From Burkholderia cepacia ATCC 25416 (GTDB lineage: Bacteria > Pseudomonadota > Gammaproteobacteria > Burkholderiales > Burkholderiaceae): a stretch of DNA of 64,000 bases. The notes under the pieces are model-generated. The model saw only the letters and a list, made by a program, of their open reading frames with translations. It had not been told where the DNA came from and did no database searches. The translations under genes and the position numbers were made by a program. How positions within the stretch are numbered: position 1 is the first letter of the stretch; each line of letters begins with the position of its first letter. The stretch lies in contig NZ_CP012981.1 in assembly GCF_001411495.1 (NCBI RefSeq), forward strand, positions 2,418,001-2,482,000, written 5' to 3'. Positions 53,943-62,322 of the stretch are shown piece after piece.

Positions 53943-53988
53943 TATGGGGTTGGAGCCCCGTTATTTTGCTGCGACCGCATAAAAACAC

Positions 53989-54017
53989 TTGCCAAGCCGG
54001 TAACGGCTCCATATAAT
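53989..54017 (+). promoter_or_regulatory. Promoter of tRNA-Val, near consensus
   Basis: TTGCCA (53989-53994) and TATAAT (54012-54017) are separated by 17 bp, with the tRNA 5' end 12 bases downstream. This is the best sigma-70 promoter in the window. Confidence 0.88.
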
Positions 54018-54029
54018 CTTAGCTTCTTT

Positions 54030-54106
54030 AGGCTCGTAGCTCAGCTGGTTAGAGCACCACCTTGACATGGTGGGGGTCGTTGGTTCGAGTCCAATCGAGC
54101 CTACCA
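54030..54106 (+). tRNA. tRNA-Val, anticodon GAC
   Basis: This 77-nt gene folds as a standard cloverleaf: acceptor stem AGGCTCG/CGAGCCT, D-arm with AGCTCAGCTGGTTAGAGC, anticodon stem CCACC/GGTGG with loop containing GAC, and T-arm GGTTCGAGTCC. The CCA end is encoded (54104-54106). GAC reads GUC and GUU valine codons. The gene follows relA and precedes thrS, with its own strong promoter and a terminator at 54267. Confidence 0.96.
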
Positions 54107-54266
54107 ACGAATTGAGAATGCCCGGTCTCCGGGTGTTCGATGCAGTAAATAACTCAACGCGAACAAGGCGAATACGGTTATGACACCGCGAACGTTGACC
54201 GAAACCTTTTCGGAGCGACGCTAGTCGAGGAACCCTTTCGCCCTTTCAGTCTGAGTGAAGTATCGA
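54107..54266 (+). other. Long tRNA-Val trailer / thrS upstream region
   Basis: This 160-nt stretch between the tRNA 3' end and the terminator has no gene. It contains at least two small hairpins: one near 54121-54135 (CCCGG...CCGGG) and CCGAAA-N3-TTTCGG at 54199-54213. A TTGACC hexamer at 54195-54200 could be a -35 but has no good -10. The stretch may be a processed 3' trailer or part of the thrS leader. Confidence 0.4.
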
Positions 54267-54301
54267 ATGCGGCCCCTCGAAAGCGGGGCCGCATTTTTTT
54301 T
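54267..54301 (+). terminator. Strong terminator between tRNA-Val and thrS
   Basis: A 10-bp stem (ATGCGGCCCC and GGGGCCGCAT) with an 8-base loop is followed by eight T. It lies only 77 bp before the thrS start codon, so it ends the tRNA-Val transcript and might also act as an attenuator of thrS. Confidence 0.88.
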
Positions 54302-54377
54302 GTCGCGAAATTTTCCCGCGCGATTTTCATGTCGCGTACCTGGTCTGCCGCCCACTGTCGGCATCACGGAGATTGCT

Positions 54378-56285
54378 ATGGTTTCGATACGCTTGCCTGA
54401 CGGCTCAGTTCGACAATACGAGCATCCGGTGACAGTTGCCGAGGTTGCAGCCTCGATCGGTCCCGGCCTTGCGAAGGCTGCGCTTGGTGGCAAGCTCGAT
54501 GGCGAGCTCGTCGATACGTCGGCCGTGATCGACCGCGACGCGTCGCTCGCGATCGTGACCGACAAGGATGCCGATGGCCTCGACATCATTCGCCACTCGA
54601 CGGCGCACTTGCTCGCATACGCGGTGAAGGAACTGTATCCGGACGCGCAGGTGACGATCGGCCCGGTGATCGACAACGGCTTCTATTACGACTTCTCGTA
54701 CAACCGTCCGTTTACGCCTGAAGATCTGGAGAAGATCGAAAAGCGCATGCAGGAGCTCGCGAAGAAGGACGAGCCCGTGACGCGCCGTGTCGTGTCGCGC
54801 GACGAAGCGGCGGGCTACTTCCGCAGCATCGGCGAGAAGTACAAGGCCGAGATCATCGAATCGATTCCGCAGAGCGACGAAATCAAGCTGTATTCGCACG
54901 GCGGCTTTACCGATCTGTGCCGTGGCCCGCACGTACCGTCGACGGGCAAGCTGAAGGTCTTCAAGCTGATGAAGGTCGCGGGCGCGTACTGGCGCGGCGA
55001 TTCGAAGAACGAGCAGCTGCAGCGCATCTACGGCACGGCCTGGACGAAGAAGGAAGACCAGGACCAGTACCTGCACATGCTCGAGGAAGCGGAAAAGCGT
55101 GACCACCGCAAGCTCGGCAAGCAGCTCGACCTGTTCCACATGCAGGAAGAATCGCCGGGCATGGTGTTCTGGCATCCGAAGGGCTGGGCGCTGTGGCAGC
55201 AGGTCGAGCAATACATGCGCCGCCGGGTGAACGAAGCCGGCTACCTCGAGATCAAGACGCCGATGATCATGGACCGCTCGCTGTGGGAGGCGTCGGGCCA
55301 TTGGCAGAACTACCGCGAGAACATGTTCACGACGGAGTCGGAGAAGCGCGACTACGCGATCAAGCCGATGAACTGCCCGGGTCACGTCCAGGTGTTCAAG
55401 CACGGCTTGCGCTCGTATCGCGACCTGCCGCTGCGCTATGCGGAATTCGGTTCGTGCCACCGCAACGAGGCATCGGGCGCGCTGCACGGCCTGATGCGCG
55501 TGCGCGGCTTCGTGCAGGACGATGCGCACATCTTCTGTACGGAAGACCAGTTCATCTCGGAATCGATCGCGTTCAATACGCTGGCGATGAGCGTGTACAA
55601 GGACTTCGGTTTCGATCACATCGACATCAAGCTGTCGCTGCGCCCGGATCAGCGTGCGGGCACGGACGAGACGTGGGATCGTGCCGAGCAGGGCCTGCGC
55701 GACGCACTGACCGCCTGCGGTCTGACGTGGGAAGAATTGCCGGGTGAAGGCGCGTTCTACGGTCCGAAGATCGAGTACCACATCAAGGATGCGCTCGGCC
55801 GTTCGTGGCAGTGCGGTACGCTGCAGCTCGACATGGTGCTGCCGGAACGCCTCGGCGCCGAGTATGTTGCCGACGACAGCAGCCGTCGCCGGCCGGTGAT
55901 GTTGCACCGTGCGATCGTCGGTTCGATGGAGCGTTTCCTCGGCATTTTGATCGAGCACCACGCTGGTGCAATGCCTGCCTGGCTCGCGCCGTTCCAGGCA
56001 GTTGTGCTCAATATTGCCGAAAGTCAGGCCGAATATGCGCAATCTCTGGCCCAATCGTTGCAAAAACAAGGGGTTAGAGTGACGGCCGATTTGCGCAATG
56101 AGAAGATTAGCTATAAAATACGCGAGCACACGCTGGAAAAGGTGCCTTATCTCCTCGTCGTGGGTGATAAGGAGCGTGATGCGCAAACGGTAGCCGTGCG
56201 TGCCCGTGGCGGCGTCGATCTTGGCGTGATGCCGGTCGAAGCCTTCGTTGAGCGTCTGCAGGAAGACCTGCGCTCGTTCAAGTAA
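54378..56285 (+). CDS. thrS: Threonine-tRNA ligase
   Basis: This 635-residue class II synthetase has an N-terminal TGS domain (residues 1-63, [23 protein letters not shown]) and the editing domain with [16 protein letters not shown]. The catalytic core contains [21 protein letters not shown] (zinc ligand cysteine), the motif 2 region [23 protein letters not shown] and motif 3 [13 protein letters not shown]-terminal anticodon-binding domain follows (about 535-635). The ATG at 54378 has a GGAG site; an in-frame upstream extension covers the terminator and is rejected. It heads the conserved thrS-infC-rpmI-rplT-pheST-ihfA order. Confidence 0.97.
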   Translation: MVSIRLPDGSVRQYEHPVTVAEVAASIGPGLAKAALGGKLDGELVDTSAVIDRDASLAIVTDKDADGLDIIRHSTAHLLAYAVKELYPDAQVTIGPVIDNGFYYDFSYNRPFTPEDLEKIEKRMQELAKKDEPVTRRVVSRDEAAGYFRSIGEKYKAEIIESIPQSDEIKLYSHGGFTDLCRGPHVPSTGKLKVFKLMKVAGAYWRGDSKNEQLQRIYGTAWTKKEDQDQYLHMLEEAEKRDHRKLGKQLDLFHMQEESPGMVFWHPKGWALWQQVEQYMRRRVNEAGYLEIKTPMIMDRSLWEASGHWQNYRENMFTTESEKRDYAIKPMNCPGHVQVFKHGLRSYRDLPLRYAEFGSCHRNEASGALHGLMRVRGFVQDDAHIFCTEDQFISESIAFNTLAMSVYKDFGFDHIDIKLSLRPDQRAGTDETWDRAEQGLRDALTACGLTWEELPGEGAFYGPKIEYHIKDALGRSWQCGTLQLDMVLPERLGAEYVADDSSRRRPVMLHRAIVGSMERFLGILIEHHAGAMPAWLAPFQAVVLNIAESQAEYAQSLAQSLQKQGVRVTADLRNEKISYKIREHTLEKVPYLLVVGDKERDAQTVAVRARGGVDLGVMPVEAFVERLQEDLRSFK

Positions 56286-56334
56286 CCGCCCTGGCAGCGC
56301 GGCTCGTTTTTTTAATTTTTAGAGGAAACGTAAC

Positions 56335-56859
56335 ATCGCTACTGATAAGTCGTCGCATCGCATCAACGGTGAAATCACTGCGCCGGAAGTGCGTCTGGTC
56401 GGGATCGAGAACGAACCGCTCGGTATCGTAAAACTCGCTGATGCTTTCCGTAAATCGGAAGAACTGGATGTTGACCTGGTGGAAATCGCGCCGCAAGCGG
56501 TTCCCCCGGTTTGCCGTCTGATGGATTACGGCAAGTTCAAGTACCAGGAATCGAAGAAGCAGCACGAAGCGAAGCTGAAGCAGAAGGTCATCCAGGTCAA
56601 GGAAGTCAAGTTCCGCCCGGGTACCGATGACGGGGATTACAACGTCAAGCTCCGCAATCTCGTGCGCTTCCTCGAAGAAGGCGACAAGACGAAGATCACG
56701 TTGCGTTTCCGCGGTCGCGAAATGGCTCACCAGGAAATCGGTATGCGGATGCTTGAGCGTCTGCGCACGGATCTCGAGGAAGTCGGCCAGGTCGAGCAGA
56801 TGCCGAAGATGGAAGGGCGCCAGATGATCATGGTGCTCTCGCCGAAGAAAAAGAAGTAA
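56335..56859 (+). CDS. infC: Translation initiation factor IF-3, AUC start
   Basis: IF-3 binds the 30S subunit and polices start-codon selection. The natural N-terminus, [23 protein letters not shown] in two readable parts, begins at an ATC codon at 56335, ten bases after an AGAGGA site. No ATG or GTG occurs at the expected position. A later GTG (56389) would remove 18 conserved residues. Non-AUG starts (AUU, AUC or AUA) in infC are known to give autoregulation by IF-3. Other motifs include [23 protein letters not shown] and [19 protein letters not shown]. The product is 174 residues, normal for IF-3. Confidence 0.93.
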   Translation: MATDKSSHRINGEITAPEVRLVGIENEPLGIVKLADAFRKSEELDVDLVEIAPQAVPPVCRLMDYGKFKYQESKKQHEAKLKQKVIQVKEVKFRPGTDDGDYNVKLRNLVRFLEEGDKTKITLRFRGREMAHQEIGMRMLERLRTDLEEVGQVEQMPKMEGRQMIMVLSPKKKK

Positions 56860-57048
56860 CGGGCCCGCGCGCTTCGCGCGCAGGTTCGCAGTGGTTCGGC
56901 GCGTTGCCCGGTCAGGGCAACGTGCCAGCAATGACGGCGGCTGCGCAAGCGGTTCGCCGTACACAAGTGGACTGGGTTTCGAAGGGCGGGTCAAGGGCGC
57001 AAGCCAACCGCACACCCATCGCCATCTAATAAACTGGAGTTGTTCGTC
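56860..57048 (+). promoter_or_regulatory. Structured infC-rpmI leader region
   Basis: This 189-nt gap has no gene but several stems: GCGCGC-TTC-GCGCGC just after infC, and CGTTGCCC-GGTCA-GGGCAACG at 56902-56922. It lies where gamma-proteobacteria carry the L20-binding pseudoknot that represses rpmI-rplT translation. A similar autoregulatory role here is inferred from position only. Confidence 0.4.
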
Positions 57049-57246
57049 ATGCCTAAGATGAAGACCAAGAAGAGCGCTGCAAAGCGCTTCGTGGTGCGTC
57101 CGGGCGGTACCGTCAAGCGCGGTCAAGCCTTCAAGCGTCACATCCTGACCAAGAAAACCACGAAGAACAAGCGCCACCTGCGCGGCGCAACGGCAGTTCA
57201 TGATTCCGATCTGAACTCCGTCCGCGCGATGCTGCCGTTCGCGTAA
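57049..57246 (+). CDS. rpmI: 50S ribosomal protein L35
   Basis: This 65-residue basic protein begins [20 protein letters not shown] and continues [23 protein letters not shown], the L35 signature. It is a component of the large ribosomal subunit. The ATG at 57049 gives the standard length; an in-frame ATG nine bases earlier is rejected. A TGGAG site precedes it. rplT follows 30 bp downstream. Confidence 0.96.
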
Positions 57247-57276
57247 CCCCTCAATCGATACTCTAAGGAGAGAAAC

Positions 57277-57636
57277 ATGCCTCGAGTCAAACGTGGGGTA
57301 ACCGCACGGGCCCGCCACAAGAAGATCATCAACCTGGCCAAGGGTTATCGCGGTCGCCGCAATAACGTCTACCGCATCGCCAAGCAGGCGGTGATGCGCG
57401 CTGGTCAGTACGCATATCGCGATCGTCGCAACAAGAAGCGTGTGTTCCGCGCACTGTGGATTACGCGTATCAACGCGGCGGTTCGTCAGCACGACATGAC
57501 CTACAGCGTGTTCATCAATGGCCTGAAGAAGGCGTCGATCGAACTCGACCGTAAGGTGCTGGCTGACATGGCGGTGTTCGACAAGGCTGCTTTTGCTGCG
57601 ATCGTCAAGCAGGTGAAAGCCGCCGTTGCAGCCTAA
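57277..57636 (+). CDS. rplT: 50S ribosomal protein L20
   Basis: The 119-residue protein starts [20 protein letters not shown] and contains [20 protein letters not shown] and [20 protein letters not shown], all typical of L20. It is needed early in 50S assembly, and in other bacteria it represses its own operon. A strong AAGGAG ribosome site precedes the ATG. A rho-independent terminator lies 68 bp after its stop, before pheS. Confidence 0.97.
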
Positions 57637-57704
57637 TTGCGAAATTAGCACTGCGTGGTTAGTTGCAGCGATGCTCCGGTAGTTTCGGCCGCTGCAGCGA
57701 AAAC

Positions 57705-57728
57705 GGGGCTCTTCCGAGCCCCTTTTTT
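57705..57728 (+). terminator. Terminator/attenuator between rplT and pheS
   Basis: GGGGCTC and GAGCCCC form a 7-bp stem with a TTCC loop followed by six T. A second possible stem (TGCAGCG at 57664-57670 with CGCTGCA at 57690-57696) lies just upstream. No phenylalanine-rich leader peptide like E. coli pheM is visible in the 57637-57700 stretch. Confidence 0.82.
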
Positions 57729-57784
57729 GTTTGGTGTGCGATTTCGCTCGCCAAGACCGAATGACGTTGGAAATGATGGGATCT

Positions 57785-58798
57785 ATGGATCTGGACCAGA
57801 TTGTCGCCGACGCGCAGCAGTCCTTCGAACAGGCTGCCGACATCACCACGCTCGAAAACGAGAAAGCACGATTTCTCGGCAAGTCGGGTGCGCTGACCGA
57901 GTTGCTGAAGGGCCTCGGCAAGCTCGATCCCGAAGCACGCAAGACCGAAGGCGCACGCATCAACGTCGCGAAGCAGCAGGTTGAAGCCGCGCTGACCGCA
58001 CGCCGTCAGGCACTGGCCGACGCGCTGCTGAACCAGCGCCTCGCCGCCGAGTCGATCGACGTGACGTTGCCGGGCCGCGGCGCCGGTGCGGGCAGCCTGC
58101 ACCCCGTGATGCGCACGTGGGAGCGTGTCGAACAGATTTTCGGCTCGATCGGCTTCGATGTGGCAGACGGCCCCGAAATCGAGACCGACTGGTACAACTT
58201 CACATCGCTGAACAGCCCGGAGAACCATCCGGCGCGTTCGATGCAGGACACCTTCTACGTCGAAGGCAAGGATGCCGACGGCCGCCAGCTGCTGCTGCGC
58301 ACGCACACGAGCCCGATGCAGGTGCGTTACGCGCGCATGAACCGTCCGCCGATCAAGGTGATCGCGCCGGGCCGCACGTATCGCGTCGACAGCGATGCGA
58401 CCCACTCGCCGATGTTCAATCAGGTCGAGGGGCTGTGGATCGACGAAAACATCAGCTTCGCCGATCTCAAGGGCGTCTATACCGACTTCCTGAAAAAATT
58501 CTTCGAGCGCGACGACATCCTCGTGCGCTTCCGTCCGTCGTATTTCCCGTTCACGGAACCGTCGGCCGAGATCGACATGATGTTCGAGCAAGGCAAGAAC
58601 GCCGGCAAGTGGCTCGAGATTTCCGGTTCGGGGCAGGTGCATCCGACCGTGATTCGCAACATGGGCCTCGATCCCGAGCGCTACATCGGCTTCGCGTTCG
58701 GCAGCGGCCTCGAGCGCCTGACGATGCTGCGCTACGGCGTCCAGGATCTCCGGCTGTTCTTCGAGAACGACCTGCGTTTCCTGCGCCAGTTCGCGTAA
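57785..58798 (+). CDS. pheS: Phenylalanine-tRNA ligase alpha subunit
   Basis: This 337-residue class II synthetase subunit has an N-terminal coiled coil (to about residue 85) and the catalytic core. The core contains [54 protein letters not shown] and [18 protein letters not shown] (motif 3). The ATG at 57785 gives the usual MDLDQIV start; earlier in-frame ATGs at 57776 and before are less likely. It works as an alpha2-beta2 tetramer with PheT, encoded 96 bp downstream. Confidence 0.96.
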   Translation: MDLDQIVADAQQSFEQAADITTLENEKARFLGKSGALTELLKGLGKLDPEARKTEGARINVAKQQVEAALTARRQALADALLNQRLAAESIDVTLPGRGAGAGSLHPVMRTWERVEQIFGSIGFDVADGPEIETDWYNFTSLNSPENHPARSMQDTFYVEGKDADGRQLLLRTHTSPMQVRYARMNRPPIKVIAPGRTYRVDSDATHSPMFNQVEGLWIDENISFADLKGVYTDFLKKFFERDDILVRFRPSYFPFTEPSAEIDMMFEQGKNAGKWLEISGSGQVHPTVIRNMGLDPERYIGFAFGSGLERLTMLRYGVQDLRLFFENDLRFLRQFA

Positions 58799-58894
58799 CG
58801 CCGCGCGCCGCGCCGACCTGTGCCCGTGCACACCCCGACGGACGATCCGACGGGGCCCGGGCGTCGATCTAACCTGTTTCGAACGTAGACATCC

Positions 58895-61324
58895 ATGCAA
58901 TTCCCTGAATCCTGGTTGAGAACCTTTGTCGACCCGCAGCTGACGACCGACGAACTGTCGCACGCGCTGACGATGGCGGGGCTCGAAGTCGAATCGCTGA
59001 GCAAGGCTGCGCCGCCGACGTCGAAGATCGTCGTCGGCCGCGTGCTCGAAGTCGTCAAGCATCCGGATGCGGACAAGCTCAATGTCTGCCAGGTCGATGC
59101 CGGCACCGGCGCGACGCTGAATATCGTCTGCGGCGCACCGAACGTCGCGCCCGGCATCAAGGTGCCGGTCGCGCTGGTCGGCGCGGAGCTGCCGCCGGCG
59201 GAAGAGGGTGGCAAGCCGTTCGCGATCAAGCTGTCGAAGCTGCGCGGCGTGGAGAGCCAGGGGATGCTGTGCTCGGCACGTGAACTGAAGCTGTCCGAGG
59301 ATCACAGCGGCCTGCTGGTGCTGCCGGAAGATACACCGGTCGGCCAGGACATCCGCGAGACGCTCAATCTCGACGACACGATCTTCGAAATCAAGCTGAC
59401 GCCGAACAAGGCCGACTGCCTGTCCGTGTTCGGCATTGCGCGCGAGACGGCCGCGATCACCGGTGCGCCGCTGACGCCGGTCGATATCCGCCCGGTGCGC
59501 GTCGAACTCGACGAAACGCTGCCGGTGCGCATTGCCGCCCCCGATCTGTGCGGTCGCTTCTCGGGTCGCGTGATCCGCGGCGTGAACGCGCGTGCGAAGA
59601 CCCCGCGGTGGATGATCGAGCGCCTCGAGCGCTCCGGCCAGCGCAGCGTGTCGGCGCTCGTCGACATCTCGAACTACGTGATGTTCGAGCTCGGCCGCCC
59701 GTCGCACGTGTTCGATCTCGACAAGATCCACGGTGGCATCGAGGTGCGCTGGGGCAAGCGCGGCGAATCGCTGAAGCTGCTCAACGGCAACACGGTCGAA
59801 CTCGACGAAACGGTCGGCGTCATTTCGGATGACCGCCAGGTCGAAAGCCTGGCCGGCATCATGGGCGGCGACAGCACGGCCGTCACGCTCGACACGACCA
59901 ACATCTACCTGGAAGCCGCGTTCTGGTGGCCGGACAGCATCCGCGGCCGCGCGCGCAAGTACAACTTCTCGACCGATGCGGCTCATCGCTTCGAGCGCGG
60001 CGTCGATTACGCGACGACCGTCGAGCACGTCGAGCGCATCACGCAGCTGATCCTCGAGATCTGCGGCGGCAAGGCCGGCCCGGTCGACGATCAGTCCGTG
60101 AACCTGCCGCAGCGCGCGCCGGTGAAGATGCGCGTGTCGCGCGCGAACCGCATCATCGGCGTGCAGATCGGCGCCGACGAGATCGCCAGCATCTTCACGC
60201 GCCTCGGCCTGCCGTTCGAGCGTGAAGACGACGCGTTCCTCGTCACGCCGCCGTCGCATCGCTTCGACATCGAGATCGAGGAAGACCTGATCGAGGAGGT
60301 CGCGCGGATCTACGGCTTCGAGAAGATCCCGGCGCGTCCGCCGGTCGCGACGAGCGAAATGCGCGCGACCAACGAGACGCGGCGTTCGATCCACGATGTC
60401 CGTCACGCGCTCGCCGCGCGCGACTACGCGGAAACCGTCAACTTCAGCTTCGTCGATGCGGAGTGGGAGCAGGATTTCGCGGGCAACGACCAGCCGATCC
60501 GCCTGCTGAACCCGATCGCGAGCCAGCTCTCGGTGATGCGCACGACGCTGTTCGGCAGCCTGATTTCCGTGCTGCGCCACAACCTGAACCGCCGTGCAGA
60601 TCGCGTGCGCGTGTTCGAGGCTGGCCGTGTGTTCCTCGCCGATGCGTCGGCGAAGGCCGGCGAGCTGACGGTCGAGGGCTACGTGCAGCCGAAGCGCGTC
60701 GGTGCGCTTGCCTATGGCCCGGTGCTCGACGAGCAGTGGGGCGTGGCGACCCGTGCGGTCGATTTCTTCGACGTGAAGGGCGATCTCGAGGCGCTGCTCG
60801 CGCCGGCAGCCGCACGCGTCGTGAAGGCGGAGCATCCGGCCCTCCATCCGGGGCGCAGCGCGCGAATCGAAGTTGACGGCCGTGCGGTTGGCTGGATCGG
60901 CGAGTTGCACCCGCGCCTGATGCAGAAGTACGAGCTGCCGCACGCTCCGGTGATGTTCGAAATCGACGCGGACGCGCTGATTGCGCGTGCGTTGCCCACG
61001 CCGACCGAGGTGTCGAAATTCCCGCCGGTTCGTCGCGATATCGCCGTTGTCGTCGATCAGGCGGTCGAGGTTCAGGCACTTTTCGACGAAATGAAGAAGG
61101 CGCTTGCCGAAGAGGCCTGCCGATTCGTTCAGAAGGTTGTACTCTTCGACGAATTTCGTGCAAAATCAAATACTTCCGGTGGCCTTGCCGCGCACGAGAA
61201 GAGCCTTGCCTTCCGCGTGACGCTGCAGGACGCGGCTGGCACGCTACAGGACGAGGTCGTCGATCAGGCGATCCAGGCGCTGGTCGAGCGGATGGCTCGC
61301 GCCGGTGCGCGCCTGCGCGGCTAA
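58895..61324 (+). CDS. pheT: Phenylalanine-tRNA ligase beta subunit
   Basis: The 809-residue subunit has an EMAP-like tRNA-binding domain (about 40-150, [23 protein letters not shown]), the B3/B4 editing domain (about 210-385), and B5 (about 405-475, [25 protein letters not shown]). A core domain lies at about 485-690, and the C-terminal FDX-ACB domain at about 715-808 ([25 protein letters not shown] in two readable parts). It completes the pheST synthetase. A GC-rich hairpin with a short T run follows at 61331, before ihfA. Confidence 0.96.
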   Translation: MQFPESWLRTFVDPQLTTDELSHALTMAGLEVESLSKAAPPTSKIVVGRVLEVVKHPDADKLNVCQVDAGTGATLNIVCGAPNVAPGIKVPVALVGAELPPAEEGGKPFAIKLSKLRGVESQGMLCSARELKLSEDHSGLLVLPEDTPVGQDIRETLNLDDTIFEIKLTPNKADCLSVFGIARETAAITGAPLTPVDIRPVRVELDETLPVRIAAPDLCGRFSGRVIRGVNARAKTPRWMIERLERSGQRSVSALVDISNYVMFELGRPSHVFDLDKIHGGIEVRWGKRGESLKLLNGNTVELDETVGVISDDRQVESLAGIMGGDSTAVTLDTTNIYLEAAFWWPDSIRGRARKYNFSTDAAHRFERGVDYATTVEHVERITQLILEICGGKAGPVDDQSVNLPQRAPVKMRVSRANRIIGVQIGADEIASIFTRLGLPFEREDDAFLVTPPSHRFDIEIEEDLIEEVARIYGFEKIPARPPVATSEMRATNETRRSIHDVRHALAARDYAETVNFSFVDAEWEQDFAGNDQPIRLLNPIASQLSVMRTTLFGSLISVLRHNLNRRADRVRVFEAGRVFLADASAKAGELTVEGYVQPKRVGALAYGPVLDEQWGVATRAVDFFDVKGDLEALLAPAAARVVKAEHPALHPGRSARIEVDGRAVGWIGELHPRLMQKYELPHAPVMFEIDADALIARALPTPTEVSKFPPVRRDIAVVVDQAVEVQALFDEMKKALAEEACRFVQKVVLFDEFRAKSNTSGGLAAHEKSLAFRVTLQDAAGTLQDEVVDQAIQALVERMARAGARLRG

Positions 61325-61330
61325 GGAGGA

Positions 61331-61357
61331 GGTCCGCCCGCTCGCGGGCGGCCTTTT
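61331..61357 (+). terminator. Weak terminator between pheT and ihfA
   Basis: CCGCCCG and CGGGCGG pair around a CTCG loop, extended by GG/CC past one bulged T, and are followed by four T. It may only attenuate read-through into ihfA. Confidence 0.55.
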
Positions 61358-61387
61358 CCGATCGTAAGTTTTGATTTAACGCGCTGT

Positions 61388-61783
61388 ATGGCAGATATGA
61401 ACGACATGACCTCGAGTGAATTCGAAGCCCTCCTGACGGCGCAACGCAGCGCCATGAACCGCGATGCTTCGGCGCCGGCGTCCACCGAGACGCCCACGCT
61501 GACGAAAGCGGAGCTGGCGGAGTTGCTGTTCGACAGCGTCGGGCTGAACAAGCGTGAAGCGAAGGACATGGTCGAGGCGTTTTTCGAGGTGATTCGCGAC
61601 GCGCTCGAAAACGGCGAAAGCGTCAAGCTGTCGGGGTTCGGTAATTTCCAGCTGCGCGACAAGCCGCAGCGTCCGGGCCGCAATCCGAAGACGGGCGAGG
61701 CGATTCCGATCGCCGCCCGCCGGGTGGTAACCTTCCACGCGAGCCAGAAGCTGAAGGCGCTGGTCGAAAACGGCGCGGAGTAA
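61388..61783 (+). CDS. ihfA: Integration host factor alpha subunit
   Basis: This DNA-bending protein of the HU/IHF family has the diagnostic [32 protein letters not shown] and the DNA-binding arm region [29 protein letters not shown] in successive stretches. The whole frame gives 131 residues, against about 99 in E. coli. The extra 37 N-terminal residues ([16 protein letters not shown] onward) are low in conservation. Whether the start is at 61388 or at a later codon, such as the ATG at 61454, is not certain. It partners with IhfB from another locus. Confidence 0.92.
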   Translation: MADMNDMTSSEFEALLTAQRSAMNRDASAPASTETPTLTKAELAELLFDSVGLNKREAKDMVEAFFEVIRDALENGESVKLSGFGNFQLRDKPQRPGRNPKTGEAIPIAARRVVTFHASQKLKALVENGAE

Positions 61784-61845
61784 GCCCCCGCGCGCTGACG
61801 TCCCCGCGCGGCCGCCGCGCACCCTTTACCGACGGTTAACCGACG

Positions 61846-62259
61846 ATGACCACTACGGTTGAGAAAGTCGTCTTGCCTCCGATTCCCGCGAAGCGCTACT
61901 TCACGATCGGTGAAGTCAGCGAGCTGTGCGGGGTCAAGCCGCATGTGCTGCGTTATTGGGAACAGGAATTTACTCAACTGCGGCCGGTGAAGCGGCGTGG
62001 CAATCGTCGGTATTACCAGCACCATGAAGTGCTGCTGATCCGGCGGATTCGCGAGTTGTTGTACGAGCAGGGATTCACGATCAACGGCGCGCGCAACCGG
62101 CTCGATTCGCCGGGCGGCGAGCGGGCCGCGCCGGCGCCCGTCGAGCCGGAGGCCCAGGCCGCCGATGCGCGCACACCGGGCAAGCCGGGCGCAACCGTCG
62201 ACGTAATTGCATTGCGGCAGGCGCTGCTCGACGTGATCGATGGACTGAAGCACGACTGA
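61846..62259 (+). CDS. MerR family transcriptional regulator
   Basis: This 137-residue protein has one MerR-type helix-turn-helix domain (residues 14-80: YFTIGEVSELCGVKPHVLRYWEQEF, then RRGNRRYYQHHEVLLIRRIRELL). A Pro/Ala-rich linker and a short C-terminal helix follow. It lacks the cysteines of metal-sensing MerR proteins. A gene of this type directly after ihfA is common in proteobacteria. Function is unknown. It follows ihfA by 62 bp and ends at a terminator. Confidence 0.88.
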   Translation: MTTTVEKVVLPPIPAKRYFTIGEVSELCGVKPHVLRYWEQEFTQLRPVKRRGNRRYYQHHEVLLIRRIRELLYEQGFTINGARNRLDSPGGERAAPAPVEPEAQAADARTPGKPGATVDVIALRQALLDVIDGLKHD

Positions 62260-62266
62260 GTAAATG

Positions 62267-62302
62267 AAAAGCCCGGTTGGCGACGCGCCACCGGGCTTTT
62301 TG
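62267..62302. terminator. Bidirectional terminator after merR
   Basis: AAAAGCCCGGT and ACCGGGCTTTTT flank a GC-rich inner stem (GGCG/CGCC with one bulge). A runs and T runs on each side serve both convergent genes. Confidence 0.85.
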
Positions 62303-62322
62303 CTGCGCGTCGCGCATGCACA

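Noticed and set aside
57671..57682. A possible pheM-type leader peptide before pheS.
   Set aside because: It is an ATG followed by two codons and a stop, with no phenylalanine codon and no ribosome site.
57659..60943. A minus-strand open frame of more than 1000 codons opposite pheS and pheT.
   Set aside because: It overlaps two essential, well-recognised genes and has no domain; it is a GC-rich shadow frame.
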